Shown here: positions 1 to 9,694 of the stretch, piece after piece
How positions within the stretch are numbered: position 1 is the first letter of the stretch
Layout of the letters: the number at the start of each line of letters is the position of its first letter
Assembly: GCA_017794925.1 (NCBI GenBank)
Contig: CP051238.1
Coordinates: 1,979,138-2,043,137 of the forward strand
Direction of reading: 5' to 3'
DNA from: Aestuariibacter sp.
GTDB lineage: Bacteria; Pseudomonadota; Gammaproteobacteria; Enterobacterales; Alteromonadaceae
Length of the DNA stretch: 64,000 nucleotides
Program-made: the position numbers and the translations under genes
Notes under the pieces: generated by a model
What the model saw: the letters and a program-made list of their open reading frames with translations, nothing else
Databases searched by the model: none
Told to the model about the DNA's origin: nothing

Positions 1-705
1 TTGATTACTTTTGGTAAATGGATATTTTTTTCAAGTGCTCTTGGTTTTTTAGCTCAAAATGCACACATTTTTATTTTGGGTAAAGTGTTATCTGAAGATG
101 TTTTTGGTGTATATTCTGTTTCATTAGCGCTAGCGTTATTGCCAAACACGATTGCTAATATATTGAATAACAAGGTTGTTTTTCCTCTTTTTAACGAGTT
201 GGAACGTGAGGGACGAGATATTAGCACTCTTCAAAAAGGGCGTTATTTTTTCGTGTCAGTAATATTTTTTATTACTTTAACATTAGTGTGGATTTCACCA
301 ATTTTCTTCGAAACCCTTTATGATAGTAGATATTATCTTGCGGGATTTATGAGTTCATTAGTTCTTATCGCTTCTCTTCCTGACATCTTACTCGGAGTTT
401 CTTTCAATAAAATATTAGTGGAAGGTAATAGTAGGCTTTATGCGGCGTTGAAATTATTTCATTTAATGTTAATTCTTGTTCTAAGTTATATTTTGGCTGT
501 TGAATATGGAATTGTTGGTCTCTGTGCTGCTAGTTTATTCTCTGGGTTTATTGTTTATATTCTTACTCTGAGGGTTGGAAGTATATTTTCCTTAATTGAT
601 TTTGTGAAAGAATTTGTCTTGATTTCGCTATTTGTTGCTACTTCAGTTATCTATATTAAATTTAATTTTGAAGGGCTGGTTGATATATGGAATTTCAGAA
701 AATGA
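1..705 (+). CDS. Wzx-type polysaccharide flippase, C-terminal part (5' partial)
   Basis: The reading frame is already open at base 1 and codes 234 residues with about seven hydrophobic segments. Wzx/MATE-like flippases have about 400-480 residues and 12-14 membrane spans, so this is probably the C-terminal half and the true start lies upstream of the window. The opening GKWIFFSSALGFLAQ resembles the central segment of O-antigen and capsule flippases. Such proteins move undecaprenyl-linked repeat units across the inner membrane. The stop overlaps the next glycosyltransferase start, so the two genes are co-translated. Family call rests on hydrophobicity, this motif and the neighbours. Confidence 0.75.
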   Translation: MITFGKWIFFSSALGFLAQNAHIFILGKVLSEDVFGVYSVSLALALLPNTIANILNNKVVFPLFNELEREGRDISTLQKGRYFFVSVIFFITLTLVWISPIFFETLYDSRYYLAGFMSSLVLIASLPDILLGVSFNKILVEGNSRLYAALKLFHLMLILVLSYILAVEYGIVGLCAASLFSGFIVYILTLRVGSIFSLIDFVKEFVLISLFVATSVIYIKFNFEGLVDIWNFRK

Positions 706-1706
706 ATGGATACCTCGATATTGTTATTGTTAACTTCCGTCAACCAGGCTTAACCATAGACTGCTTAAAGTCATTAGAAGATGAGCGTACCGAGTTTAAT
801 AACTTTACAGTATGGCTGTGTGAAAACGGGAGTGGCGATAATTCAGCTGAAATCCTTCAGAAAGCTATAGCAGAGAACCAATGGGAAAGTTGGGTTGAGT
901 TTCGGGTAAGTTTGGATAACACAGGTTTTTCTGGTGGAAATAATCTGTTAATCAATGAAGCTTTACAACATCCCTCGCCGGAAGCTGATGAACAAAGCTA
1001 CGTATTTTTATTAAATAACGACACTATTGTGAGGCCTGGTGCATTAAAAACATTAGTGGAGTTTATGAATTTCACTAATGCCGATGCTTGTGGTTCAAGA
1101 CTAGAAGACCCCGATGGAACTATTCAACGCTCAGCATTTAGATTCTTTTCACTTCGCAGTGAGCTGGCTGCAGCAGTAAACTTTGGTCCAATATCAAAAT
1201 TATTTGAAAATTATCAGGTAGCACCAGAACCTCCAACAAAACCATGTGTTGTGGATTGGGTGGCTGGGGCTAGTTTATTGGTTAAGCGGCGTGTAATTCG
1301 AGAAGTGGGCTTATTAGATCATGGTTTCTGGACGTATTTTGAAGACGTTGATTATTGTCACAGATTAAAAATTCATGGCTATTCGCTCTGGTATGTACCA
1401 AAGGCAAGAATTGTGCACTTGGTAGGTGCTAGTTCAGGAATCACAGCTGATAAAGCCTGGATGAAACGACGCCCTGCCTATTGGTTTCAGGCAAGAAGAC
1501 GCTATTTTTTAAAGTACCAGGGATATACCAAAACACTTATCATTGATTCAATTGAGATTATAGGCAGCGCTATTGGGTTACTGATTAAAAAACTGCGTAA
1601 CCAGGACCCCCATCGCCCGGTTAACTTTTTAAAAGATTTTTTGGCAGAATCAGCCATAGTGAAAGGCCGAAAGCTGCCAGTAGTTGAGACGCCAAAACCC
1701 AAATGA
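687..1706 (+). CDS. Family 2 glycosyltransferase (rhamnosyltransferase-like)
   Basis: A cytosolic GT2 enzyme that probably adds one sugar to a lipid-linked repeat unit. Visible motifs are the N-terminal strand IVIVNF (residues 13-18), the FSGGNN loop (81-86), the metal site NND at 110-112 in place of DxD, WVAGASLLVKR (191-201) and FEDVDYCHRL (218-227), which carries the likely base. At 339 residues it has normal length for WbbL-like enzymes. ATG 687 is used here; ATG 702 overlaps the upstream stop (ATGA) and is an equally good start. The 3' end overlaps the next gene by 4 bases. The sugar donor cannot be told from sequence. Confidence 0.88.
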   Translation: MEFQKMNGYLDIVIVNFRQPGLTIDCLKSLEDERTEFNNFTVWLCENGSGDNSAEILQKAIAENQWESWVEFRVSLDNTGFSGGNNLLINEALQHPSPEADEQSYVFLLNNDTIVRPGALKTLVEFMNFTNADACGSRLEDPDGTIQRSAFRFFSLRSELAAAVNFGPISKLFENYQVAPEPPTKPCVVDWVAGASLLVKRRVIREVGLLDHGFWTYFEDVDYCHRLKIHGYSLWYVPKARIVHLVGASSGITADKAWMKRRPAYWFQARRRYFLKYQGYTKTLIIDSIEIIGSAIGLLIKKLRNQDPHRPVNFLKDFLAESAIVKGRKLPVVETPKPK

Positions 1707-2245
1707 GATTATTAAAGCAGATAAAACGAGACTGGATAGCCCATGGCAGGCATTGGACTAAGCCTGGCTTTTTAGCAGTCGCGTGCTTACGTTTTGGTCA
1801 GTGGCGGATGACCATAAAACCAAAGTTGCTCAGAATGCCATTCAGTCTTATTTATAAACTATGGTTTATTCGTTGCCGCAATGTATATGGCATAGAACTT
1901 CCATATTCGGTAAAACTGGGTCAAAACGTAGTGTTTGAGCATCAAGGCAATATTGTGATTCATGGCGATGTAGAAATAGGTGATGGTTGCATTATTCGCC
2001 AGGGATGTACTCTGGGAAATAAGAATCTGGATAAACCGTACGATGCGCCAAAACTTGGTAACAAAGTGAACGTTGGTGCAGGTGCAATAATACTTGGTGC
2101 GGTTGTTATTGGAGACAACGTACAGATTGGTGCAAACTCCGTTGTGACAAAGGATATTGATGCAAATACGACAGTGATTGGAATCCCGGCTAAATGTATT
2201 AATTCATATAATGAAAGGAATTCTTGTGCGAAATATACTCGTTAA
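1703..2245 (+). CDS. Serine acetyltransferase-like hexapeptide acyltransferase
   Basis: A 180-residue protein with a left-handed beta-helix from about residue 75 to 165, made of hexapeptide turns such as VVFEHQGNIVIHGDVEIGDG and VGAGAIILGAVVIGDN. This resembles CysE-type transferases but lacks their long N-terminal helical domain, as is usual for acetyltransferases in polysaccharide loci. Inferred role: O- or N-acetylation of a sugar in the polymer. It starts at ATG 1703, overlapping the upstream stop by 4 bases, and its end overlaps the next acetyltransferase gene, so this is a compact operon. Confidence 0.85.
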   Translation: MRLLKQIKRDWIAHGRHWTKPGFLAVACLRFGQWRMTIKPKLLRMPFSLIYKLWFIRCRNVYGIELPYSVKLGQNVVFEHQGNIVIHGDVEIGDGCIIRQGCTLGNKNLDKPYDAPKLGNKVNVGAGAIILGAVVIGDNVQIGANSVVTKDIDANTTVIGIPAKCINSYNERNSCAKYTR

Positions 2246-2822
2246 GTGGTTGTTCAAAACTGGAAAGTACACAACAGTATTCAGGAAAGTGGCAAATCCA
2301 AGCTCTAAAGTTTGGGCCAAATATCTCTCATTACATGGCGGATTTCATCAGATAGGGGATGAGACTGAAATTAACGTTGGCGCTGTTTTTACTGACCCGT
2401 ATTTAGTCTCAATCGGCAATAACTGTACTTTGTCTGATTGTTATTTGATAGCGCATGATGCTTCTATCAGGCAGATTGAGAACTTTTGCGGAGCTAAGGT
2501 TGATGCTGTTGGAAGTATCATTATAGAAGATAACTGCTTTATAGGAATTAACGCGACAATACTCAGAAATGTAAGAATAGGAAAAAATTCAATCATAGCT
2601 GCAGGCTCTGTCGTCGTCAGTGATATTCCTCCAAATTCTGTAGCAGCTGGTGTGCCCGCTAAAGTAATTTCTGATATTGAAAGTTATTCCAAAAAATTAA
2701 GTATTGAAACTCAGAGTTTGCCATGGGCTGATATTATTGAGAAAAGACAAGGGGCATTCGATAGTAAAGTTGAAGAGTTACTTTGTAGTAAGCGCTCTCA
2801 ATATTTTTGGGGCGAGAATTAG
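2226..2822 (+). CDS. Second hexapeptide-repeat acetyltransferase
   Basis: About 198 residues with hexapeptide turns (FIGINATILRNVRIGKNSI, then a C-terminal AAGVPAKVI) typical of WbbJ/maltose-acetyltransferase-like enzymes acting on sugars. I chose GTG 2226 because AAAGGA lies 6 bases before it. The in-frame ATG 2211 and TTG 2178 have no ribosome site. The gene then overlaps the preceding acetyltransferase by 20 bases. Two adjacent acetyltransferases suggest a polymer modified at more than one position. The function is inferred from family and context. Confidence 0.83.
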   Translation: MRNILVKWLFKTGKYTTVFRKVANPSSKVWAKYLSLHGGFHQIGDETEINVGAVFTDPYLVSIGNNCTLSDCYLIAHDASIRQIENFCGAKVDAVGSIIIEDNCFIGINATILRNVRIGKNSIIAAGSVVVSDIPPNSVAAGVPAKVISDIESYSKKLSIETQSLPWADIIEKRQGAFDSKVEELLCSKRSQYFWGEN

Positions 2823-2825
2823 ATT

Positions 2826-3815
2826 ATGGCTGGATTGGCAATTGTAGCCATTGGGCGCAACGAGGGAACGCGTTTTCAAAAGTGCCTTGAATCATTTAAA
2901 TCAGTTAATCTTGATTTTACTTTTGTATATGTGGATTCGGGTTCTACCGATAACAGTGTTCAACATGCAAATGAGACTGGATATGCTGTTGTGGAGCTTG
3001 ATACTACTACCCCGTTTACTGCAGCAAGAGCCCGCAATGCTGGGGTCAACTTTTTAAAAGAGATGCAACCAGACCTGGCTTACATCCAGTTTATTGATGG
3101 TGATTGCCAAATTGATGCCAAATGGCTTTCAACCGCAATGGAAACGTTAGACAAAGAACCTGAACTAGCAGTAGTTTGCGGCAGGCGGGCAGAAATAAAA
3201 CCGGATGCCAGTTTATACAATTTACTTATAGATAAAGAGTGGGATACCCCAATTGGCTATGCAAAAGCCTGTGGTGGAGATGCCATGTATCGTGCGAGTG
3301 CATTTTTTGATGTAAACGGTTTTAATGATTCGATAATCGCCGGTGAAGAGCCTGAATTATGTTATCGCTTGCGTAAACAGGGCTGGAAGATTAAGCGAAT
3401 AGATGAGGCTATGACCTATCATGATGCAGCGCTTTACTCATTCGGTGCGTGGTGGAAACGTGCCGAACGTTATGGGCATGCAGCCTTTGAGGGAGCTTGG
3501 CGTTATGGGCGAGAGTCTGAGCATTACTCCGTACGGGAAGTTGCAGGAATTATTGCTTGGGGCTGTGGACTACCTCTTTTAATCATCGCTGCCGGTTTAT
3601 ATTATTTTCCCTTATTAGCATTGCCTGTCAGCATCAGTTTATTCCAGTGGTTTCGCTTAACATCTTATTTTAAGTCAACAGGGAATCGCCCTGAGATTGC
3701 GACTAAGCGCGCCGGTCTAACTTTGATTTGTAAAATAGCTGAGATGAAGGGTGGTCTACGGTTTGTGTTAAATAAAATTTTGGGTAAACGAAATAAAATA
3801 ATTGAGTATAAGTAA
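2826..3815 (+). CDS. Family 2 glycosyltransferase with C-terminal membrane segment
   Basis: 329 residues. The GT-A fold shows IVAIGRNEG (residues 6-14), VYVDSGSTDNS (34-44), the metal-binding DGD (91-93) and an acidic GEEPELCYRLR motif near residue 173 typical of the GT2 acceptor/base region. Hydrophobic stretches near residues 245-280 suggest membrane association. It starts 3 bases after the previous gene and is followed by a 132-base AT-rich gap, which probably separates two transcription or processing units of the locus. Confidence 0.87.
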   Translation: MAGLAIVAIGRNEGTRFQKCLESFKSVNLDFTFVYVDSGSTDNSVQHANETGYAVVELDTTTPFTAARARNAGVNFLKEMQPDLAYIQFIDGDCQIDAKWLSTAMETLDKEPELAVVCGRRAEIKPDASLYNLLIDKEWDTPIGYAKACGGDAMYRASAFFDVNGFNDSIIAGEEPELCYRLRKQGWKIKRIDEAMTYHDAALYSFGAWWKRAERYGHAAFEGAWRYGRESEHYSVREVAGIIAWGCGLPLLIIAAGLYYFPLLALPVSISLFQWFRLTSYFKSTGNRPEIATKRAGLTLICKIAEMKGGLRFVLNKILGKRNKIIEYK

Positions 3816-3947
3816 TTATTTGTTTTTAAACCTGGCTGTTATTTTACTGAGTGATTTACGTTTTTTTTAATTATATGGATGATAATTTTTATCCTTATAT
3901 AACTAAAATTAATATTTAGGAAATGAGGGGTTGGAGAGGTTGTTACG

Positions 3948-5162
3948 TTGAAAAAGATTGCTTATTTCACAAACTATTACCCGAAAGTAAGCCATAGTTT
4001 TATACGAAGAGAAATTTTGGCCTTAGAGAAGCTGGGGTACGACATAAAGCGTTGCGCTATTCAATGTGATAGAGAGCAGGTTGTTGATGAAGCCGATATT
4101 CGGGAATGTGAAAAAACTAACTATATTCTGAACGATTCAATTCTTAAAATATTATTTACGGCCCTAAAAGTATGGAGCGGAGCTCCATTTAGAAATACAA
4201 AGGTATTTTTCTATGCCTTAAAATTAGGAAGCAAATCAGACAGGGGTATATTACGCCATATAATATACTTTGTAGAGGCTCTGATTTTATTGAATTGGCA
4301 AAAATCTGAGTCGATCGAACATATTCATTGTCACTTTGGGACTAACCCTACGATGGTGGTTATGTTAGCCCGTCTTATGGGCGGAGTCGATTATAGCTTC
4401 ACGGTGCATGGGCCTGAGGAGTTTGATAAACCGGGCTTTATCCATTTAGGTGAGAAAATTAAAAACAGTAAATTTGTTGTAGCAATAAGTTCTTACTGTA
4501 AAAGCCAGCTATTCAGACAAGCCGATTATGAACAGTGGAATAAAGTAAAAATAGTTCGGTGTGGTTTGGACGAACTTTATATAAATAATGAAGTTTATGA
4601 AAATTCCGAAGTTAAAGACCAATTGGTTTGTATTGGTAGGTTATGCGAACAGAAAGGCCAACTTTTACTATTGGATGCTTTTAAAATTGCGCATGATAAA
4701 GGGCTTAAGTCCAAGCTGATTCTTGCAGGCGATGGCGAGATGAGAGCTGAAATCGAGAAAAGAATTGACAATTTGAATCTTCGAAATGTGGTTGAAGTAA
4801 CCGGATGGTTGGATTCCATGCAGGTTAAACATGTTATCGAAGAATCTAAATTTATGGTTTTGCCCAGTTTTGCGGAAGGGTTACCTGTAGTAATTATGGA
4901 ATCTATGGCGTTAGGTAAGCCAGTAATCTCAACATATATTGCTGGAATTCCTGAGTTAGTAACTTCTCATGAGAATGGTTGGTTGGTACCTGCAGGTGAC
5001 GTTGATACGTTATCAGCTGTTCTACTTTCAACCGCTTCCGTGGGTGAAGAAGAAATAAAGGCAATGGGTATAAAGGCAGTTGAAAAAGTTCGACAGATGC
5101 ACGATGTAAATATTGAAGCAGAGAAACTTTCTAACTGGTTTGAACGGAGCTCTAGTATCTAA
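3948..5162 (+). CDS. Family 4 glycosyltransferase (colanic acid WcaL-like)
   Basis: 404 residues with two Rossmann domains (GT-B). The C-terminal half has VCIGRLCEQKG, GWLDS and the EGLPVVIME E-x7-E motif (about residues 309-317) that binds the nucleotide sugar. The N-terminal KIAYFTNYYPKVSHSFI is typical of WcaL/AmsK-like enzymes. The start is TTG 3948, supported by GGAGAGG 8 bases upstream; no ATG start fits. It ends one base into the next gene (TAATG). Confidence 0.88.
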   Translation: MKKIAYFTNYYPKVSHSFIRREILALEKLGYDIKRCAIQCDREQVVDEADIRECEKTNYILNDSILKILFTALKVWSGAPFRNTKVFFYALKLGSKSDRGILRHIIYFVEALILLNWQKSESIEHIHCHFGTNPTMVVMLARLMGGVDYSFTVHGPEEFDKPGFIHLGEKIKNSKFVVAISSYCKSQLFRQADYEQWNKVKIVRCGLDELYINNEVYENSEVKDQLVCIGRLCEQKGQLLLLDAFKIAHDKGLKSKLILAGDGEMRAEIEKRIDNLNLRNVVEVTGWLDSMQVKHVIEESKFMVLPSFAEGLPVVIMESMALGKPVISTYIAGIPELVTSHENGWLVPAGDVDTLSAVLLSTASVGEEEIKAMGIKAVEKVRQMHDVNIEAEKLSNWFERSSSI

Positions 5163-6352
5163 TGGAATCGGTATTAAATTTTGTGGTGATGTTTCTTTCG
5201 ATTTTAATTGCATTGCCTCTGGCAGTGTTTGCACTTGAAATTATTATAGCGGCCTTCTCTAAGAAGCCTAATGAAGAAGTGAATTTTTGGAAGGAATCTA
5301 AATTTGATATTTTAATTCCCGCTCATAACGAAGAAGACATTATCAAAGAAACCATCACGCACTTGCTGGAAGAAGGCATTGAAGCGGAATCAGTCTTGCT
5401 TGTTGCCGATAATTGTAGTGATAACACTTCAGTTATAGCCAAGGCACTCGGTGTTCGTGTTATTGAAAGGTATTCTGATACTGACAAAGGCAAAAGCTTC
5501 GCTTTAGAGTTTGGTTTTCAACACTTATTAAAGGTGAGCTCAGCTGATGTCACTGTAATACTAGATGCAGATTGCCGTATCACCAAAACCGATTTATGCC
5601 GCATTGCAAATAAAGCATTCAATACTTCCAGACCTGTGCAAGCCGTATATAAAATGGAACTCGATGACGATGCAGGAACTAAACAACGTATACAGGCATT
5701 TGCGTGGATTACTAAGAATTTAGCGAGACCATTAGCAGCGCATAGGCTGAAAATACCTGTAACGTTAACAGGTACTGGTATGGCATTCCCTAATTCCCAA
5801 TTGAGACAAGTGAATATTGCTTCTAATAGTATTGTTGAAGATATGAAACTAGGAATCGATCTTACCTTATTAGGCTATGCACCAGTTTTGTCTCCAAACT
5901 CAATTGTTACGAGTACTTTCGCACAGAATCAAGAGGCTTCAGAGTCACAAAAGAAAAGGTGGGAGCATGGCCACCTGTTGATGATTCTTAAAGAGGTTCC
6001 TAAGCTTTTGCTGCTATCTATGGGAAAACTGAATCTAAGTTATTTCTTGTTGGCCTTAGATATACTTGTACCTCCGTTAGCACTGCTCTGTATTACCTCT
6101 GTACTTTTGATCGCGGTACAAATAATGCTCGGTGTTTTTTATAGTACCTGGGATGTACTTATCTATTTTACTGGTTTGTTCTCTTTATTCATTTGTTCAG
6201 TATTACTGGCTTGGTTTAAATACGGAAGAACTTATGTGAGCTTACTTGAGCTAGTGAGTATTCCGTTTTACATCGCAAAGAAAATGAGCATATATACCAG
6301 TTTTATTGTTAATCCACAAAAGAGCTGGGTAAAGACATCGAGAAAGGAATAA
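5162..6352 (+). CDS. Membrane-bound family 2 glycosyltransferase, QxxRW type
   Basis: 396 residues. One N-terminal membrane segment (5-30) is followed by a cytosolic GT2 domain with PAHNEED (53-59), DAD (135-137), VED (225-227) and QKKRW (263-267). Several membrane segments follow after residue 285. The D, DxD, ED and QxxRW set is that of synthase-like enzymes of the cellulose/hyaluronan/PgaC superfamily. It may polymerise a backbone or transfer single sugars; the sequence does not decide. The start overlaps the previous stop. Confidence 0.86.
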   Translation: MESVLNFVVMFLSILIALPLAVFALEIIIAAFSKKPNEEVNFWKESKFDILIPAHNEEDIIKETITHLLEEGIEAESVLLVADNCSDNTSVIAKALGVRVIERYSDTDKGKSFALEFGFQHLLKVSSADVTVILDADCRITKTDLCRIANKAFNTSRPVQAVYKMELDDDAGTKQRIQAFAWITKNLARPLAAHRLKIPVTLTGTGMAFPNSQLRQVNIASNSIVEDMKLGIDLTLLGYAPVLSPNSIVTSTFAQNQEASESQKKRWEHGHLLMILKEVPKLLLLSMGKLNLSYFLLALDILVPPLALLCITSVLLIAVQIMLGVFYSTWDVLIYFTGLFSLFICSVLLAWFKYGRTYVSLLELVSIPFYIAKKMSIYTSFIVNPQKSWVKTSRKE

Positions 6353-6426
6353 GTTTCTATATCAATAGATGTAGAAAGATTGGTTAGTAATCTAGTTGAA
6401 ATAACAATAGTTTAGGTAGGTAAAGT

Positions 6427-7152
6427 GTGACTGTAGTAACAACAAGGAAGTTAAAATTTGAAGATGTGGACATTGCAACAGTCACTAATAAGATTGTTGC
6501 TATGTCATCAACTGAGAAGTTCGATATTGTTGTAACACCTAACATCGATCACTTATCAAGGCTGACGGGTGAACAGAACTCTGATCTACTTCATATATAT
6601 CAAAACGCAGAGCTAGCACTATGCGACAGTAAGATAGTGCAAAAGTTGATGTTGTTTAAAGGTAAAAAAATAACGAACGTCATACCAGGTAGTACTCTCA
6701 CAGAACACCTGTTTCGAAGTGGGGTTCTTGACAAAAAACGGGTTTGTATTATTGGTGTGGATGATGAGGATGTAGAACAGTTAATCAAAGATTTTCCTGC
6801 AATCTCTATCTCACATATAAATCCCAGTATGGGATTTATTAACAAACCATCTGAAGTGGAAAATATTGTTCAGGAAGTGTGCGATTTAAACCCTGACTTT
6901 GTATTTCTAGCTGTGGGTTCGCCACGTCAGGAAGTCCTTGCTGATAAAATCAAGCAAAAATTTCATCGCGGTGTTGGTCTTTGCATCGGGGCTTCTATAT
7001 TGTTTTTAGTGGGTAAAGAAAAGAGAGCCCCTCAATTATTTCAAACACTACATTTAGAATGGCTTTACCGGGCGTTCCAACGACCAAAAACATTAGTTAA
7101 ACGCTACGCCAAAAACTTTTTAGCATTACCGGCGATTTATTCAGAACTGTAA
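6427..7152 (+). CDS. WecG/TagA/CpsF family glycosyltransferase (GT26)
   Basis: 241 residues, the usual size. The family signatures are FDIVVTPNIDHLSRL near residue 37, VFLAVGSPRQEV near residue 160, and a C-terminal HLEWLYRAFQRP followed by a basic stretch that docks on the membrane. Members add a UDP-activated N-acetyl-hexosamine derivative or similar sugar to a lipid-linked primer. The usual acidic motif after ALCDS is modified compared with WecG. Start GTG 6427, behind AGGTAGG. The gene stands 74 bases after the membrane synthase-like gene. Confidence 0.88.
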   Translation: MTVVTTRKLKFEDVDIATVTNKIVAMSSTEKFDIVVTPNIDHLSRLTGEQNSDLLHIYQNAELALCDSKIVQKLMLFKGKKITNVIPGSTLTEHLFRSGVLDKKRVCIIGVDDEDVEQLIKDFPAISISHINPSMGFINKPSEVENIVQEVCDLNPDFVFLAVGSPRQEVLADKIKQKFHRGVGLCIGASILFLVGKEKRAPQLFQTLHLEWLYRAFQRPKTLVKRYAKNFLALPAIYSEL

Positions 7153-7373
7153 AATACATTGGCATAAGAAATATATATTTATTTTACAACTAGATTAATT
7201 TGTAACTTAGGGTTAATGTAAAATAATAATAAGCAATAAAAACAAGGTTGTTATTTTAATTAAGACATTCTTAATGTGAAATTTAAGTGTTGTCATTTTA
7301 TGAAGATAGCATTTAATATATATAAAGGTATAAAGTTATGTTAAACGTGAATGTGCTCTGAATTGGTACCTCT

Positions 7374-8714
7374 ATGCAGGAAAAAGTAAATGTTGGCTTA
7401 ATTGTACTATGGCCTTTAGTGTGTTGTATATTTTATCTTAAATTTAACAATGTCAAGGCTACATTTCTTTCCGTAGTTGGAGGCTTACTTTTTTTACCAG
7501 TCGGAATCGGCTTAGATTTGCCCTTAATACCTATGATCGACAAGTACACGGCATCATATATTGGTGTGGTACTTGGTATGCTATTAATTAAGAAAGAAAG
7601 GTTTCAATTTTTAGGAATAAATTCGAAAATAAGAATATTAATTGCATTTTTAATATTTATTCCAATTTTAAATTTTGTGTTTAACACTAATCCAATATTT
7701 GATGGTGAAATATGGAAGAAGGGAATGACATTTTATGATGCTGTAACTGGCAGTATAAAAGTCTACATAGACGTATTTCCATTAATTATTGGTATGAATA
7801 TTTTTAAAAATGAAGAAAGCTTTATTGCATTTTTTAAAATGTTAATTACCTCACTTGTTATTTACATGCCTCTAGTATTGTTTGAAGTACGAATGAGCCC
7901 GCAATTACATAATTTTGTTTATGGCTATTTTCCACATGCCTTTGAACAGCAGGTTAGGGGGGATGGATTTCGTGCAGTGGTTTTTATTGGGCACGGGCTG
8001 CTGACTGCAAACTTGTATTTAGTCGGGGTAATATCATTAATGATATTGATGAAGTTAAAGCAGTATATAATAGATATTAAAGTAAGTTATAGCATACTAG
8101 CAGTTTTTATTTTTACTTTAATTCTCCTTAAGTCCATGTCAGCTCTGTTCTTGTTTTTCTTATCATTATTTATATTGTATTTGCCAAATAATTTACGGAA
8201 GTTATCACTACGTTTAATTGTTCTTTTTGTTTTGATTTATCCATTGTTATATTATTTTCAGTGGGTAACAGCATCAGGTTTAGGAGATAGTTTGGCAGGT
8301 GTTATACCAGATGAGCGTTTGCAATCATTTCTTTATCGAATTAGAAATGACGAGCGGGTTATTAATTTTCTTGAGGGCAAGTTTCTAATTGGAAATGGAA
8401 TGTTTGGGCGTGGACGATTATTCGACAGTATATTAGATGGAACATGGATAATAGTAGTAAGTACTTTCGGATACTTATCTTGGATAATATTAGTTACTGT
8501 GGGTTCTTCCTACTTATTTAGTGGAAAATTAGTTTCCAGTAATTATTATAAATTTGTCGGTATTTTCGCAGTTTTACCTATAGTCATAATGATAGATCAA
8601 TTGGTTAATTCATCGTGGAGTATGCCGGTGACGTTGTTAATAAGTGGTCAATTAATTGCACTCAGCGAATTATTTAAATATAAGTTACTTACTTTAAATA
8701 ATGTCAGTTCTTAG
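7374..8714 (+). CDS. Wzy/O-antigen ligase-like polytopic membrane protein
   Basis: 446 residues with about ten or eleven hydrophobic segments and a large loop around residues 290-350 (GLGDSLAGVIPDERLQ onward). No cytosolic enzyme motif is visible. Size, topology and position among glycosyltransferases fit a Wzy polymerase or a WaaL-like ligase; these families diverge so far that sequence alone cannot separate them. Base composition is very AT-rich, as often seen for wzy genes. ATG 7374 has only a weak ribosome site. A 221-base AT-rich gap precedes it, in which I see nothing specific. Confidence 0.65.
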   Translation: MQEKVNVGLIVLWPLVCCIFYLKFNNVKATFLSVVGGLLFLPVGIGLDLPLIPMIDKYTASYIGVVLGMLLIKKERFQFLGINSKIRILIAFLIFIPILNFVFNTNPIFDGEIWKKGMTFYDAVTGSIKVYIDVFPLIIGMNIFKNEESFIAFFKMLITSLVIYMPLVLFEVRMSPQLHNFVYGYFPHAFEQQVRGDGFRAVVFIGHGLLTANLYLVGVISLMILMKLKQYIIDIKVSYSILAVFIFTLILLKSMSALFLFFLSLFILYLPNNLRKLSLRLIVLFVLIYPLLYYFQWVTASGLGDSLAGVIPDERLQSFLYRIRNDERVINFLEGKFLIGNGMFGRGRLFDSILDGTWIIVVSTFGYLSWIILVTVGSSYLFSGKLVSSNYYKFVGIFAVLPIVIMIDQLVNSSWSMPVTLLISGQLIALSELFKYKLLTLNNVSS

Positions 8715-8755
8715 GGCAAAGTCAGAAAAATACTAATTTTATAAGGAGAGTAGTT

Positions 8756-9637
8756 TTGTCGGATGAGATTGATTATGGGATTCTTACTATTTGTTATGAT
8801 AAAGATTATATAAAAGCAATAGGATTAGCGCTATCTTTAGAATTGACAAATTACGGAGTGAAAAGAGCGGTGATAGCACCGCAACATTTGTTAAGCCAAT
8901 TGGCCCCATTTTTTGATATTCTTATCCCAGAACGAACAGATCTTAAAGGCTTTGAACATAAGATTTATTTGGACGAGTATACTCCATTCGAAAATACATT
9001 TTTTCTAGATGCTGACATGTTGGCTTTTAAAAACTTCCAGGCGATTTTCAAAAAATGGAAGAATGAGAAATTTATAGCGCAAGGTTGTTATTCTGATTCA
9101 ACTTTTATTAGTACTTTCGGTTTAGATTCCAATTTTGTACTTAATACTCTAGGGAAAGAACTGCTAGTGAATACAAGTGGCGCAGGACATTCGTTTTTTA
9201 AAAAAAGTGAAGCTTCCCTATATTTTGATGAGGCGCGCCTAGTAAAAGAAAATTATAGCTATTATGGTGATAATTTAAGGTTTGCTGACGAAGATGCAAT
9301 GAACATAGCACTTACGAAACTTGGCGGAAAAGTTCATGAGGGAGAAAGGTTCATGGGTATGCCATGTCACGCATTAAACAGTAAAATTGATATATCCGTT
9401 GTGCAAAGTATATGTTCGTACAACGATGAGCTTTACGGTGTGGTTAGCCCTTGCGTAATGCATTTCGCTGCTCGACAGGCTACCTTGTTATACATAATGC
9501 AGCTTATATCAATTTTTTCTTATTATAAAATTAGCAGTAAATATTTTTTTAAGTTGTATTTTAATGGAATAAATTGGATTTACGATCATACAAAATGGGC
9601 GCTAATGCAAAAATTAAAAAGTCATTTTGGGATGTGA
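8756..9637 (+). CDS. Putative glycosyltransferase (GT-A, GT8-like)
   Basis: 293 residues. The N-terminal YGILTICYDKDYIKAIGLAL and the FFLDADMLAF segment with DAD at residues 85-87 resemble GT8/nucleotide-diphospho-sugar transferases. A later HFAARQ segment could supply the C-terminal metal-binding His seen in GT8. TTG 8756 is the start, with AAGGAG 7 bases upstream. It lies between the Wzy-like gene and an acyltransferase, which supports a role in side-chain addition. Donor and acceptor are unknown. Confidence 0.65.
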   Translation: MSDEIDYGILTICYDKDYIKAIGLALSLELTNYGVKRAVIAPQHLLSQLAPFFDILIPERTDLKGFEHKIYLDEYTPFENTFFLDADMLAFKNFQAIFKKWKNEKFIAQGCYSDSTFISTFGLDSNFVLNTLGKELLVNTSGAGHSFFKKSEASLYFDEARLVKENYSYYGDNLRFADEDAMNIALTKLGGKVHEGERFMGMPCHALNSKIDISVVQSICSYNDELYGVVSPCVMHFAARQATLLYIMQLISIFSYYKISSKYFFKLYFNGINWIYDHTKWALMQKLKSHFGM

Positions 9638-9694
9638 AATTTCATTTTCATTGAAATGATAATGTAGGATTACTTCCGTAATAATTTAAAATAC